Assembly (NCBI GenBank): GCA_949126835.1
Contig: OX421501.1
Location: 3,002,617-3,066,616, forward strand
Direction: 5' to 3'
Source: Anisus vortex
Lineage: Eukaryota; Mollusca; Gastropoda; Planorbidae
Length of the DNA: 64,000 nucleotides
The notes under the pieces were generated by a model. That model worked only from the letters and a program-made list of their open reading frames with translations. It was not told the DNA's origin and made no database searches. This document shows positions 56,745-64,000 of this stretch, one piece after another. A program made the position numbers and the translations under genes. Position 1 is the stretch's first letter. Every line of letters begins with the position of its first letter.

Positions 56745-56950
56745 TATATAAAGTAGATTGTAGGCCTATGTGTGGATTCTGATCCCCATTGGTGCATTTA
56801 AAGACACGTGACCTTATTGTCTCAGATTTTATTTTTGCGATCTCAATTAATGCATATGTTCTCTCTAGCTGAGTGGTTGGCGTATCCCCCGGCCAACACT
56901 GATTCACCGGCCTCATGATCAATTTGGTCCGATGCTTACTTTACTCTTAC
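56745..56950 (+). repeat. Family-D fragment joined to a SINE tail
   Basis: AGATTGTAGGCCTATGTGTG to AGCTGAGTGGTTGGCG is a second family-D 5' part. It is abruptly followed by CTGATTCACCGGCCTCATG and ATCAATTTGGTCCGA, the SINE tail, suggesting recombination between the two tRNA-like repeats. Confidence 0.65.
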
Positions 56951-57334
56951 TACTATTTTATTATTATATAGGTAAGTTTTATGGTTGTACAGTTGAGCGT
57001 CTGATGTGAAATTAATACTGTAGCGACCTGAACTAGGTTATACACAGTGTGGTAGATTAATCATCAAACGAGGTTGGAGAGACGGGTAGAAGAAAGGGCG
57101 GGAGACTGATTCCGCTTGATTGGGTTTCCTGTTGACTCTTCGGCAGACGTGTACTGTTTAATAGTCTGGGTCTCCGCGCCCTGAAACTTTTGCATGTTTA
57201 CTTCTTGAGGGCCTCAGCGACATGATCTAAAAAGCTCACTTATTCGCCACTGGATGATAATGACAATAACCGCCCCTTCCTCTCCACCGCCCCTCCCCTT
57301 AAGACCTTGCTAATTTACTACGGTGAGAAGATGA
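56951..57334. other. No supported gene
   Basis: Mixed composition, no repeat end or domain recognised. Confidence 0.4.
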
Positions 57335-57555
57335 CCGGGCAACATAGCTCGCCGAGCACTAGAGTGGAATCCACAGGGAACCAGGAAGAGAGGCCGACCA
57401 AATACCACCTGGAGGAGAATACACTGGATAAAGAACTGAAAGAAGCGGAAAGGCAGTAGCAAGAGATGAAGAGACTGTCTTAAGACCAAAAGAAGCGGAT
57501 AAGTATTGTCAGGGCTCTATGTCTAGCTGAGGACTTAAAGGAATTGGATTGATTG
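57335..57555 (+). pseudogene. RTE-like LINE C-terminal remnant
   Basis: The plus strand gives IARRALEWNPQGTRKRGRP, then TTWRR, followed after a frameshift by KELKEAERQ and VRALCLAEDLKELD. Same subfamily as 23105-23420. Several stops. Confidence 0.72.
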
Positions 57556-57705
57556 ATTGAATTTACTACGGTGGCCTTCTTTAAAATTGATTCAAGCTAC
57601 TGCTCTATTGCACCCAAATAAAGTGACCACGATAATGATACCTATTTAACGTGAATGTTGAATATTATTGTGTGGGTTATTGAGTGGAAAAATTGATCAA
57701 AACTT

Positions 57706-57799
57706 TCAGGACCATGTGCACCCACTACACGACAACTACATTATGTCTAGTCGAAGGGCAAGAACAGAGAGATTTAGGAACTCTTTTGTCCCACAGTCA
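57706..57799 (+). pseudogene. L2/Rex1-like LINE fragment, left of a nested insertion
   Basis: GTGCACCCACTACACGACAA, then TAGTCGAAGGGCAAGAAC and GAGAGATTTAGGAACTC, match 19896-20005. It continues, after an inverted LINE, at 58290. Confidence 0.75.
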
Positions 57800-58285
57800 T
57801 CATCATCAATCGCATGACCGTTGTGGTCGTTGGGGGGGGGGGAGCGAATGGACACTTCGGCAGTCAATTTTCTCCACTTTTGCCTATTCTGAGCGGTCGT
57901 CAATAGTTGAGTCACCTGCAGCCCTGTCCAATACCTTACATTGTCTAACCAGCATCTCCGCTGACGGCCTCTCCTACGCCCACGTTTCACCGTGCCCTGG
58001 AGGATTGTTTTTGACAGGCTATTGTGCCGCAATACATGACCGAACCAGGTCAGTTTGCGCCGAATGAGTGTACAGTGTTGCCATATTTTTTTCTTGAGGG
58101 CCTGCAATTGAGGATATTCTGTCCGAAACATACGCATCAGTCCTGTGTTCTACGTAGGAGATTCAAAGTATTCTTCTCATTCATTTATTTTTGAAAGCCT
58201 GCAACTTATTTTCAGTGGCTGATAGAAGCGTCCATGTCTCACATCCATACAGAACAATAGTTCTGACAAGGGCTCTGTGTATGAT
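57800..58285 (-). pseudogene. LINE ORF2 C-terminus inserted in an L2-like LINE
   Basis: The minus strand reads RTIVLYGCETWTLLSATENK, an ISYVEHRTDAYV-type block, RRKLTWFGHVLRHNSLSKT, GTVKRGRRRGRQRRCWLDNV and RQKWRKLTAEVSI. This is the common YGCETW / FGHVLRH / GRRRGRQ LINE C-terminus. One frameshift and stops lie near 58140. The 3' end at left is a short (GAT)n-like tail. The 133-codon frame is the surviving part. Confidence 0.8.
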
Positions 58286-58289
58286 AAAT

Positions 58290-58445
58290 GTTATGATAGT
58301 GTGCTTTCATGTCTGTTTTTATAAATATATTTCTATGCTTGGGTACTAATAGTTCTTTTATATTGTTTAAAATATGCTTAAAGATAGAACGTCTGTAAAT
58401 GAATTCAAATTTCCCATTTGTTTGGATCAATAAAGCAATCTTTGC
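58290..58445 (+). repeat. L2/Rex1-like LINE 3' UTR, right of the nested insertion
   Basis: ATGATAAATGTTATGATAGTG, ACTAATAGTTCTTTTATATT and GGATCAATAAAGCAATC match 20095-20240. About 80 bp expected between the two halves is missing. Confidence 0.75.
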
Positions 58446-58774
58446 TTATATTTAAAAACAAAATAGAATAAGTTTAAATAAAGTAATGGACCATGGAAAC
58501 GAAAGGAAAGAAGAAGAATAACGGCCATTGCATTGGTGGTAGAGCACAGATCCATACATAATATATATGAATGGGCCGACTATTGACTCTCATCGAGCCA
58601 CATACAAAACTCCTCCATGATTCACATATACTTTATGTTTCAGATACTCCTGTACGCCTTCTATTATTAAAACAAGTTGTTTGTTTTGTTTTTATAACGT
58701 GTATCGATCGCTAGAACATAACAACTACGTTATGGGTGGAAGTTTTGTTCGCCGATCCACGTTATCGATTCAAT
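58446..58774. other. No recognisable feature
   Basis: AT-rich intronic sequence without a recognisable feature. Confidence 0.45.
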
Positions 58775-59073
58775 CAGGGCCGTATTTTGGATTGTGGGGG
58801 CCCTGTTCCCAAATTTATGCGGGGGCCCCCTCGTCGACTCGCTACTACTGCCTTCCACATACCTCAGAAAAGGGCCGTTAATTCAGGTTACATTCTGTAA
58901 AATCATAAATTGTATGTTGCGCTTAGCTTGGTTGGACTGGGACCCTTTAAATTGTAGGGGAATACATTTATGTTTTTTAACATTTTCGATGAAAGAGTGG
59001 TGATGTCCCTAAAATTTCTTTTTGGGATGTGTGGGGGCCCCTTTTGTGTGGAACATGCCTAAATACGCCACTG
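58775..59073. mobile_element. hAT MITE with perfect TSD (CAGGGCCGTATTT type)
   Basis: The left end is CAGGGCCGTATTTTGG and the right end AAATACGCCACTG. Perfect GATTCAAT duplications flank it (58767-58774 and 59074-59081). It contains several GGGGGCCCC words. Two small frames across it are not genes. Confidence 0.9.
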
Positions 59074-59099
59074 GATTCAATGTGGCGAATTCCTGACTA

Positions 59100-59216
59100 A
59101 ACCATCAGAGCTGGGTAGACTCATGGACACCCTCAAGTCCCTGGAAAAAATTCTAGTCTTCACCAGGATTCGAACCCAGAACCTTTCGGATCGCCAGTCG
59201 AAGGCTCGCCCACCAT
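59100..59216 (-). repeat. SINE head fragment, minus strand
   Basis: ATCAGAGCTGGGTAGACTC, GACACCCTCAAGTCCC and B-box complement GATTCGAAC end in GCCCACCATGCC. The tail is missing. Confidence 0.75.
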
Positions 59217-59349
59217 GCCTATTATTGACTAACTAACGTATGACGCTATAGGTCCTTGTAGATGTAAAGATACGTGTAGTATTTATATTGTGTTGAATTG
59301 TCTTCGGATATATACTTGTGGACAGGGGCGAAGCATGAAAACCGGTGGC

Positions 59350-59555
59350 TTAAGATCATTTTAAAACATTAACCCTTACAGTCCCGGGCGCGTATACAGC
59401 GGGACTGAAGATCATAGATAGAAAGTAGTTCGGAACAGGAAGGGTTAATATAAATTTAAGACTAGAATCAAACCACAGATAAGCGGAGTATTTTATAATC
59501 TTCTGTATATAATACTACAGAATGAGCGTTTGTAACATTTTAAATAAGATAACAA
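59350..59555 (+). pseudogene. LINE-A 3' remnant split by a TTAA element
   Basis: GATCATTTTAAAACATTAA resumes after the insert as TTAATATAAATTTAAGACTAG, then ATCTTCTGTATATAATAC and GAGCGTTTGTAACATTTTAA. Highly diverged. Confidence 0.6.
59373..59444. mobile_element. 72-bp TTAA-flanked mini-element (piggyBac-like?)
   Basis: Perfect TTAA on both sides (59369-59372 and 59445-59448). Ends are CCCTTACAG and CAGGAAGGG. The inverted core CAGTCCCG...GCGGGACTG can fold into a hairpin. It is the reverse complement of 25187-25259. No coding capacity. Confidence 0.75.
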
Positions 59556-59629
59556 TACGTTATAAGCTTAAACTTTATTCTATCATGTACTATAATATAA
59601 GATAATATAATACTTTATTCTTTCGACAG

Positions 59630-59760
59630 GGGCATTAACTCAGTCAGCATCACCGGCAAGCGTTGTCTCCATCAACGTTTACTTCACCAATGTGACCTAT
59701 ACAGACCACAAAGATTTGACCAACAGGTCGTCACCAGCCTACAACAGTACCTTAGTCCGA
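59630..59760 (+). CDS. SEA-domain gene, exon 2
   Basis: The 131-nt exon lies between a pyrimidine-rich acceptor (TATTCTTTCGACAG) and a strong donor (GTGAGTAT). Spliced to exon 1 it reads G, then ALTQSASPASVV, SINVYFTNVTYTD and LTNRSSPAYNSTLVR. The hydrophobic xVxFTNxTYTxxL...SSPAY pattern is the start of a SEA domain, found in secreted and membrane-tethered glycoproteins. Three N-glycosylation sequons (NVT, NRS, NST) support an extracellular location. It ends in phase 0. No following exon is recognised before the window end. The gene could encode a mucin-like or other adhesion protein. The specific family cannot be named. Confidence 0.7.
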
Positions 59761-60279
59761 GTGAGTATAGTCTGCTGCCGCGGTCTATTGGCCTGAAACT
59801 GAGGCCTAGGCCCTATGTTTAATGTTATGTCTTGGTTGTGGCGTATTTAAAGGCCAAGACATCATGTTATGAATCAAAACTTACATAATAACTCTTACAC
59901 TTGCTCGACTGAGCTGTCTGTCTCGCATGTCTCGTCTGCATTTGCATGTCTTGTCAATACTATTAAGACTGTGAAAAACATAATAGATCTACGTTGAGTG
60001 GCATAACAAAACAAATACAAAATAAAAGTAAACAAGTGACAAGCTTTGTAAGACCTCGCGGAGCCCCCTGTAGCAGGAGTCAGCAGTTCCAAGGGGTGTC
60101 ACCCACTGAACGTATTCAATGGTATACAAAGAAGAAAACTTTGTCGTGTTTTTGCGTGTGTTGAATTTCTTATCTCTTTAAATCGACACCCTTTTCTCTT
60201 TTAAGAATATTGGCACTTGTCTGATACCTCGTTACGTGTGTGTATGTGTGTTTATATGAATGTGTGTGTGTGGTAAGGT
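59761..60279 (+). other. Start of the next intron; no other feature
   Basis: It begins with the GTGAGT donor at 59761. AT-rich sequence with a GT-rich patch at 60233-60271 follows. The 65-codon minus-strand frame (59895-60092) lacks a domain. Confidence 0.45.
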
Positions 60280-60613
60280 CAGGGCCGGGTTAGGAGTTTT
60301 TGACGCCCTAGGCGAAAAAGAATTCTACGCCCTCTTTAAAGTGCCTTCGGCGGGGAGAAACTGAGTAGTGTTAGGGCATACTTTCCTATTTTCTAAGACA
60401 ACTTAAATAAAATACCCTTCGCCTTTCATTACCTAGTAATTCGTCTGGCTATACTGGTAGCGCGCAGAAGTACTAAACTTTAATTTAGTTTATATTTTTA
60501 AATCCCAAAATTAAAAAAAAATCCTCCATGTGCCCCAATGTCTCCCCCCCCCAAAAAAAATAATATTTTTTTTTGGCGTCCTATGATGCCCATATATGGA
60601 CGAGCCGGCCCTG
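60280..60613. mobile_element. hAT MITE with perfect TSD (CAGGGCCGG type)
   Basis: The left end is CAGGGCCGGGTT and the right end GAGCCGGCCCTG. Perfect GGTAAGGT duplications flank it (60272-60279 and 60614-60621). Internal ACGCCCTAGGCGAA and C and A runs. Part of its interior recurs inverted at 61835-61925. Confidence 0.9.
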
Positions 60614-61834
60614 GGTAAGGTCATCCATCTTTATCTCCTGCCTCTTATCTATTATTTCATTGTTTTGTCTGTATGGCCTTCACCCCCCCCTCCCTACGCT
60701 GTATTGACTTTAAAGCATCTTATAAACCGGACCAACTTATAATGGCTCTTTAGGGCGGGCTAACATAAGAAGGTTTTGATCAGCTTTTATACAACCGTAT
60801 GTGTACGCACAGTATTGAGCTGCTGGTGCTTTTATATGATGTTTGAAACTCGAATCCGTCACAACATAGTTGTGCGCCACCGCGAAACTTTAAAAGCACT
60901 TTGTAAAAAAAACACAAAAAAACAAAAAAACGTATAACTTAAAACAAAAAATATCCCCCCCCCTCTTATTTTTTTTATAAAATAAAAAAAAGTTTTACCC
61001 TGGATTATGCCCTAGCTTTCATAAGGCCGCACCAAAGTATGCCTTTGAGATTTTATCACTGGCTTTAGTAATTTATTGAATAGTTTCATCACACCAACCC
61101 CCCCCCCCCCTCTCTCCCAATTTTCGACCTCTTAAAAGAAACAAGAAAACAATGAAAGTAATACACAAATCATAAGTAACTTAATAATAATAATAATAAT
61201 AATAATAAAAAGTTAAGATATCGAACGGATTTTTGGTGGGAGCTCCTTTAATCTCCCCGGAAATCATTCGCAAATGCGAAACCATTTGTTTGTTTTGTTT
61301 ACGTCTTCGAAACCCCACCCCCACCCTCCTCCCCCCACTAAGCGAGTAAAACATGAGTAAAGAGACGCAGTTTGTTTGTAAGACGATATAAACACGTCAC
61401 ACCCATCCGTGTATATTATGTTTATATATATATATATATATATACATGTACTTTCATTTCGTTTGGTTATCAAAAGTGCTCCGTGGTGCAACAAAAGTGA
61501 ATAATAAACCAGGAGGGGGGATGTGGGGATGGGGGGCTTAGCTCTTTATACACACTCTCCCCCACCCACTTCTCTCTCCCCCCCCCAGGGCAATATATCT
61601 ATAATGTAAACAGGTTACACAAGTCGGTGTAGTACATATTAAACACGGTGAATTCAAAATGCAAGCGATAAAAATCGATTCGAGAATTGGGCGAACTCAA
61701 GCGGAAAAACAACAACAGCAGAACGCGACTTAAACAAAAAATCATTTTTATATAGACTAGTCCTATTATTATTTAACCTGTCAACTCTGTCCTTCTGCCG
61801 CGGGTGAAATATGAATTTAATTCTTCACTCACTT
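60614..61834. other. No supported gene; simple repeats
   Basis: C runs at 60684-60691, about 60955-60962, 61098-61110 and 61581-61587, (AAT)n at 61184-61208 and (TA)n at 61425-61444. The 76-codon minus-strand frame (61264-61494) includes an Ile/Tyr run from TA repeats. Confidence 0.55.
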
Positions 61835-61925
61835 CTGCACGCTACTAGCATAAGGCAGACGAATTACTAGGTAATGAAAGGCGAAGGGTATTTTATTGAA
61901 GTTGTCTTAGAAAATAGGAAATTCA
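61835..61925 (-). repeat. Inverted fragment of the 60.3-kb hAT MITE
   Basis: ACGAATTACTAGGTAATG, AAAGGCGAAGGGTATTTTAT and GTTGTCTTAGAAAATAGGAA are the reverse complement of 60380-60450. No termini are present. Confidence 0.7.
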
Positions 61926-61934
61926 AATTTAAAA

Positions 61935-62270
61935 AAAAGCTGCAAGGTTCATATCTAGTGAATATTCACAATTAACAAGAGTAACACTATTAGTCAAATC
62001 ACTAAACCTAGAAACCCCAGAGCACATAATTTAGGAATACAACCCAATAACAACCTGTTGCAAATCTCAATTAAACATAAAGACAAAAACACTTTAACAC
62101 TTTCCTATCCCTTATGCGAGAACGAATGCATATAAGTACTCTTTCTTCCCCAGTAACTTAACATTTTTTAAAACATTAATAAAAATGCAAGACTAGACTC
62201 GGACCACAGATGAGCATATGATACAATAATCTTCTTTATATAAAGAGCGTCTGTAATGTATAAGATAAGA
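61935..62270 (+). pseudogene. LINE-A ORF2 C-terminus and 3' end
   Basis: The plus strand encodes ARFISSEYSQLTRVTLLVKS, then LNLETPEH before decaying. It continues as CAACCCAATAACAACCTG, CGAATGCATATAAGTACTC and GAGCGTCTGTAATGTATAAG. This copy gives the clearest proof that the repeat is coding-derived. Confidence 0.83.
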
Positions 62271-62423
62271 AATTGTGTACACTTACTTATTCTCCATAAC
62301 AATACAATCTTCTTCTGTAATAAATTAAATTAATTATAGAAATAATTTTTTTTTACTTATTTGTGCATAAGTTAATTTTTTTTTAAAGTTATCCCCCTTT
62401 TTATCTTAAGTGATCTCTTATAG

Positions 62424-62635
62424 CAGGAATCGGCGACCTTTTGATACTAGTGTGTCAAAGTAGGAATTCTAATTCTTTCAGCGTGCCAACTGCTTAAAAG
62501 TCAACCAGCGTCACCAAATCAATTTCTTGTAGACAAGACCTGAATCATAATGTTTTTGTGGGCCTTCCGCGTGCCGTTGAAAATAACCCTGTCTGTCAAT
62601 AGTCTGGCACGCCTTGCTTAGGTTTCCGATCCCTG
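62424..62635. mobile_element. hAT MITE (GGTCGGCAACC family)
   Basis: The left end CAGGAATCGGCGACC and right end GGTTTCCGATCCCTG bound 212 bp. Flanks TCTTATAG and CTTTTTAG match at 5 of 8 positions. Internal GCGTGCCAACTGCTTAAAAG and GTCTGGCACGCC. Confidence 0.8.
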
Positions 62636-62947
62636 CTTTTTAGCACAATGTTGAAGCTATCTTCCTGTTTTTTTAAATATAATTTCTGAGGACGATTAGG
62701 TCAGTATAGGCTTACAATGTAGAGTTAAGTAAGAGAGTCGTTAAATTTCTTATGTGACTAAAACGTCAAAAATTAAATTATAGGGCCTATATAAAAATTA
62801 CTTTAAACAATTATTGATTTTTTTTTTACAAGGGCACCAAAAAAATAAAAAATAAATAAATAAATTATCTAATATTTGAAAAATCGTGGGCGCTTTTGTT
62901 TCAAAATGGTAGTTTTAGGTCATACTAAATGTATGCCTAATTTCAAT
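62636..62947. other. No recognisable feature
   Basis: AT-rich sequence, no supported feature. Confidence 0.45.
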
Positions 62948-63300
62948 TCATTGGCTCCCTGTTAAGAGCCAGAATTGAATACAAAGTGGCGGTGCTTTGC
63001 CACCAATGCCTACACAACAACGAGATGCCGTCGTATCTCAAGGAACTAATTAAACCATATGTTCCGCAAAGAACACTTCGTTCTTTCGACTCCTCGCTTC
63101 TGGAAGAGCCCCGTTTCTATCTGACGACCGTTGGCATGAAAGCCTTCTCAATATCTGGCCCCTGAAAGTATGGAATCTGCTTCCCATCCAACTCAGGCGA
63201 ACAAGTTCTATCGTCACTTTTTAAAAGAAGTTGAAAACACATTATTTTAATATTTAGGCTACCTTCGTTAATTTTTGTAAAATATCCCCTATCCCCCTGT
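62948..63300 (+). pseudogene. CR1/L2-like LINE ORF2 C-terminus
   Basis: The plus strand reads RIEYKVAVLCHQCLHNNEMP, then SYLKELIKPYVPQRTLRSF and FYLTTVGMKAFSI. After a frameshift, KYGICFPSN-like sequence and SLFKRS follow. It is well preserved for about 75 residues. The 3' UTR is interrupted by a SINE at 63302. Confidence 0.8.
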
Positions 63301-63301
63301 G

Positions 63302-63578
63302 AAGCCGGCTGGCCTAGCGGTTAGCTCACCGGACTGTCAACAAAAAAAAACACTTGACACGTCGCGGGTTCGAGCCCCGCCACCGGCAGATCCCTGTCGC
63401 CCTACAGGAGTTTTGGGACTAGATGACGTTAATATTGAGTTGTTATCACATGCGCTTAACCGGCAGCAGTGAAACCTCTCACAGATTAATAGTCTTCTAG
63501 AGCGCACTGAGAATGCTAATTTAGCATGGATAGAAGCGCTATATAAATTACCATTAATGTAATTAATGTAATGTAATA
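63302..63578 (+). repeat. tRNA-derived SINE with LINE-like tail
   Basis: A perfect A-box, TGGCCTAGCGG (63310-63320), and a perfect B-box, GTTCGAGCC (63368-63376), with an intact T-stem GCGGG/CCCGC. An A9 run disrupts the anticodon arm, so it is not a functional tRNA. The 3' end AGCGCTATATAAATTACC and a (TTAATGTAA)n tail resemble a CR1/L2-type LINE tail, suggesting mobilisation by that LINE group. Different family from the 4.4-kb SINE. Confidence 0.82.
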
Positions 63579-63745
63579 TTTCACTTTAATTTGATGTCTT
63601 AAGTTTGTAAAGTTGTAATTTATTAATTAGCTTATCCGTGTTCTTAGTTGTTTGTTGCTCAATGTTAAATGCGCTCGGAGCCTATATTATGTTTGTTGGC
63701 AGCGTTATACAAATAGAATTAGGCTTATTATTATTATATATGATT
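63579..63745 (+). repeat. CR1/L2-like LINE 3' UTR, continued after the SINE
   Basis: GCTCGGAGCCTATATTATG, GGCAGCGTTATACAAATAG and a (TTA)n tail look like the LINE 3' end that began at 62948. Its own GCGTTATACAAATA tail resembles the end of the inserted SINE. Confidence 0.6.
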
Positions 63746-63772
63746 GCCAGAGGACTATTGTCTTTACAGTAT

Positions 63773-64000
63773 CTTATCTTATCTTATACATTACAGACGC
63801 TCCTTCTATGCTCCTCCTATTAAGAAAATTATCGCGTCCTACGTTCATCCGTGGTCCGAACCTAGTCTTGCGTTTATATTAATGTTTTAAATTTTAAATG
63901 ATGTTAAGTTACTGGTTTTCCTGGTTTGTTCAGGCGACCCATTACATGCTCGATTAGAAAGAGTACTTATATGCATTTGTTCTCACATAAAGGATAATGA
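63773..64000 (-). pseudogene. LINE-A 3' end, cut by the window edge
   Basis: TATCTTATCTTATCTTATAC is the tandem 3' tail. CGTGGTCCGAACCTAG, AAATGATGTTAAGTTACTGG and TTCTCACATAAAGGATAATG follow. The remainder continues past 64000. Confidence 0.8.

Larger units (their letters stand above)
53775..56770 (+). repeat. Family-D tRNA-like repeat, split by a hAT insertion
   Basis: The left part (53775-53893, GTGTGGCTTCCGATCCC, TTTAAAGACACCTGACC) and right part (56366-56770) match 11.6-12.07 kb. The perfect A-box TAGCTGAGTGG is at 56374-56384. The 3' hairpin region includes CCCCGGGCAACGCCGGG. The insertion sits immediately 5' of the A-box. Confidence 0.75.
47483..59629 (+). other. Probable 12.1-kb intron 1 of the SEA-domain gene
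   Basis: It begins GTAAGC and ends TATTCTTTCGACAG. The two flanking exons join in phase (codon G/GG), producing a continuous signal peptide plus mature N-terminus. The intron is packed with SINEs, LINE remnants, hAT elements, a solo LTR and a 20-bp satellite. Confidence 0.6.

Noticed and set aside
57684..58067. 127-codon plus-strand frame
   Set aside because: Antisense to the LINE C-terminus at 57800-58285.
63302..63378. Functional tRNA gene
   Set aside because: The A and B boxes and T-arm are good, but a run of A disrupts the anticodon arm, the acceptor stem has mismatches, and a SINE body and tail follow.

Overview
This is a eukaryotic (metazoan) window, AT-rich and intron- or intergenic-like, made mostly of interspersed and tandem repeats. 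The repeat mix suggests an invertebrate, plausibly a mollusc and perhaps a heterobranch gastropod: RTE, CR1/Jockey-like and L2/Rex1-like LINEs, tRNA-derived SINEs, many hAT MITEs, and abundant AGGCCTA-type motifs. That assignment is recollection and inference, not proof. No bacterial operon, CRISPR array, intact tRNA or rRNA was found.

The one credible host gene is on the plus strand. A first coding exon (ATG at 47425, donor at 47483) encodes a signal peptide. A second exon (59630-59760, good acceptor and donor) encodes the start of an extracellular SEA-like domain with three N-glycosylation sequons. The exon phases fit exactly, so the ~12.1 kb between them reads as intron 1. The remaining exons lie beyond the window.

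Layout. 1-5.4 kb: mostly unremarkable sequence with a 29-bp minisatellite (2.2 kb) and tRNA-like SINEs. 5.36-10.85 kb: a 5.5-kb polypurine satellite with almost no cytosine on the plus strand and 762- and 438-bp higher-order duplications. 11-24 kb: tRNA-like repeats, hAT MITEs, LINE tails and an L2/Rex1-like reverse transcriptase fragment (19.2-20.3 kb). 24-33 kb: LINE tails, hAT MITEs, a THAP-like remnant, and an AGGCCTA-rich block with a perfect 18-bp-arm palindrome. 33.7-36.9 kb: a nested hAT/LINE composite with a decayed hAT transposase. 40.05-42.74 kb: a young RTE-like LINE with an 11-bp target-site duplication, an intact endonuclease and a deleted polymerase core. 43-64 kb: the SEA gene and its intron, a 20-bp satellite (50.0-50.9 kb), a solo LTR, a 2.5-kb hAT carrying another hAT, and further LINE and SINE copies.

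A recurrent short repeat, about 17 copies and readable on either strand, is identified here as the 5'-truncated 3' end of one CR1/Jockey-like LINE (called LINE-A). Its sense strand encodes recognisable C-terminal polymerase peptides. Because copies are numerous, uninterrupted paralogues act as empty sites and expose later insertions with their target-site duplications. Most elements look dead. The RTE-like copy is the freshest.
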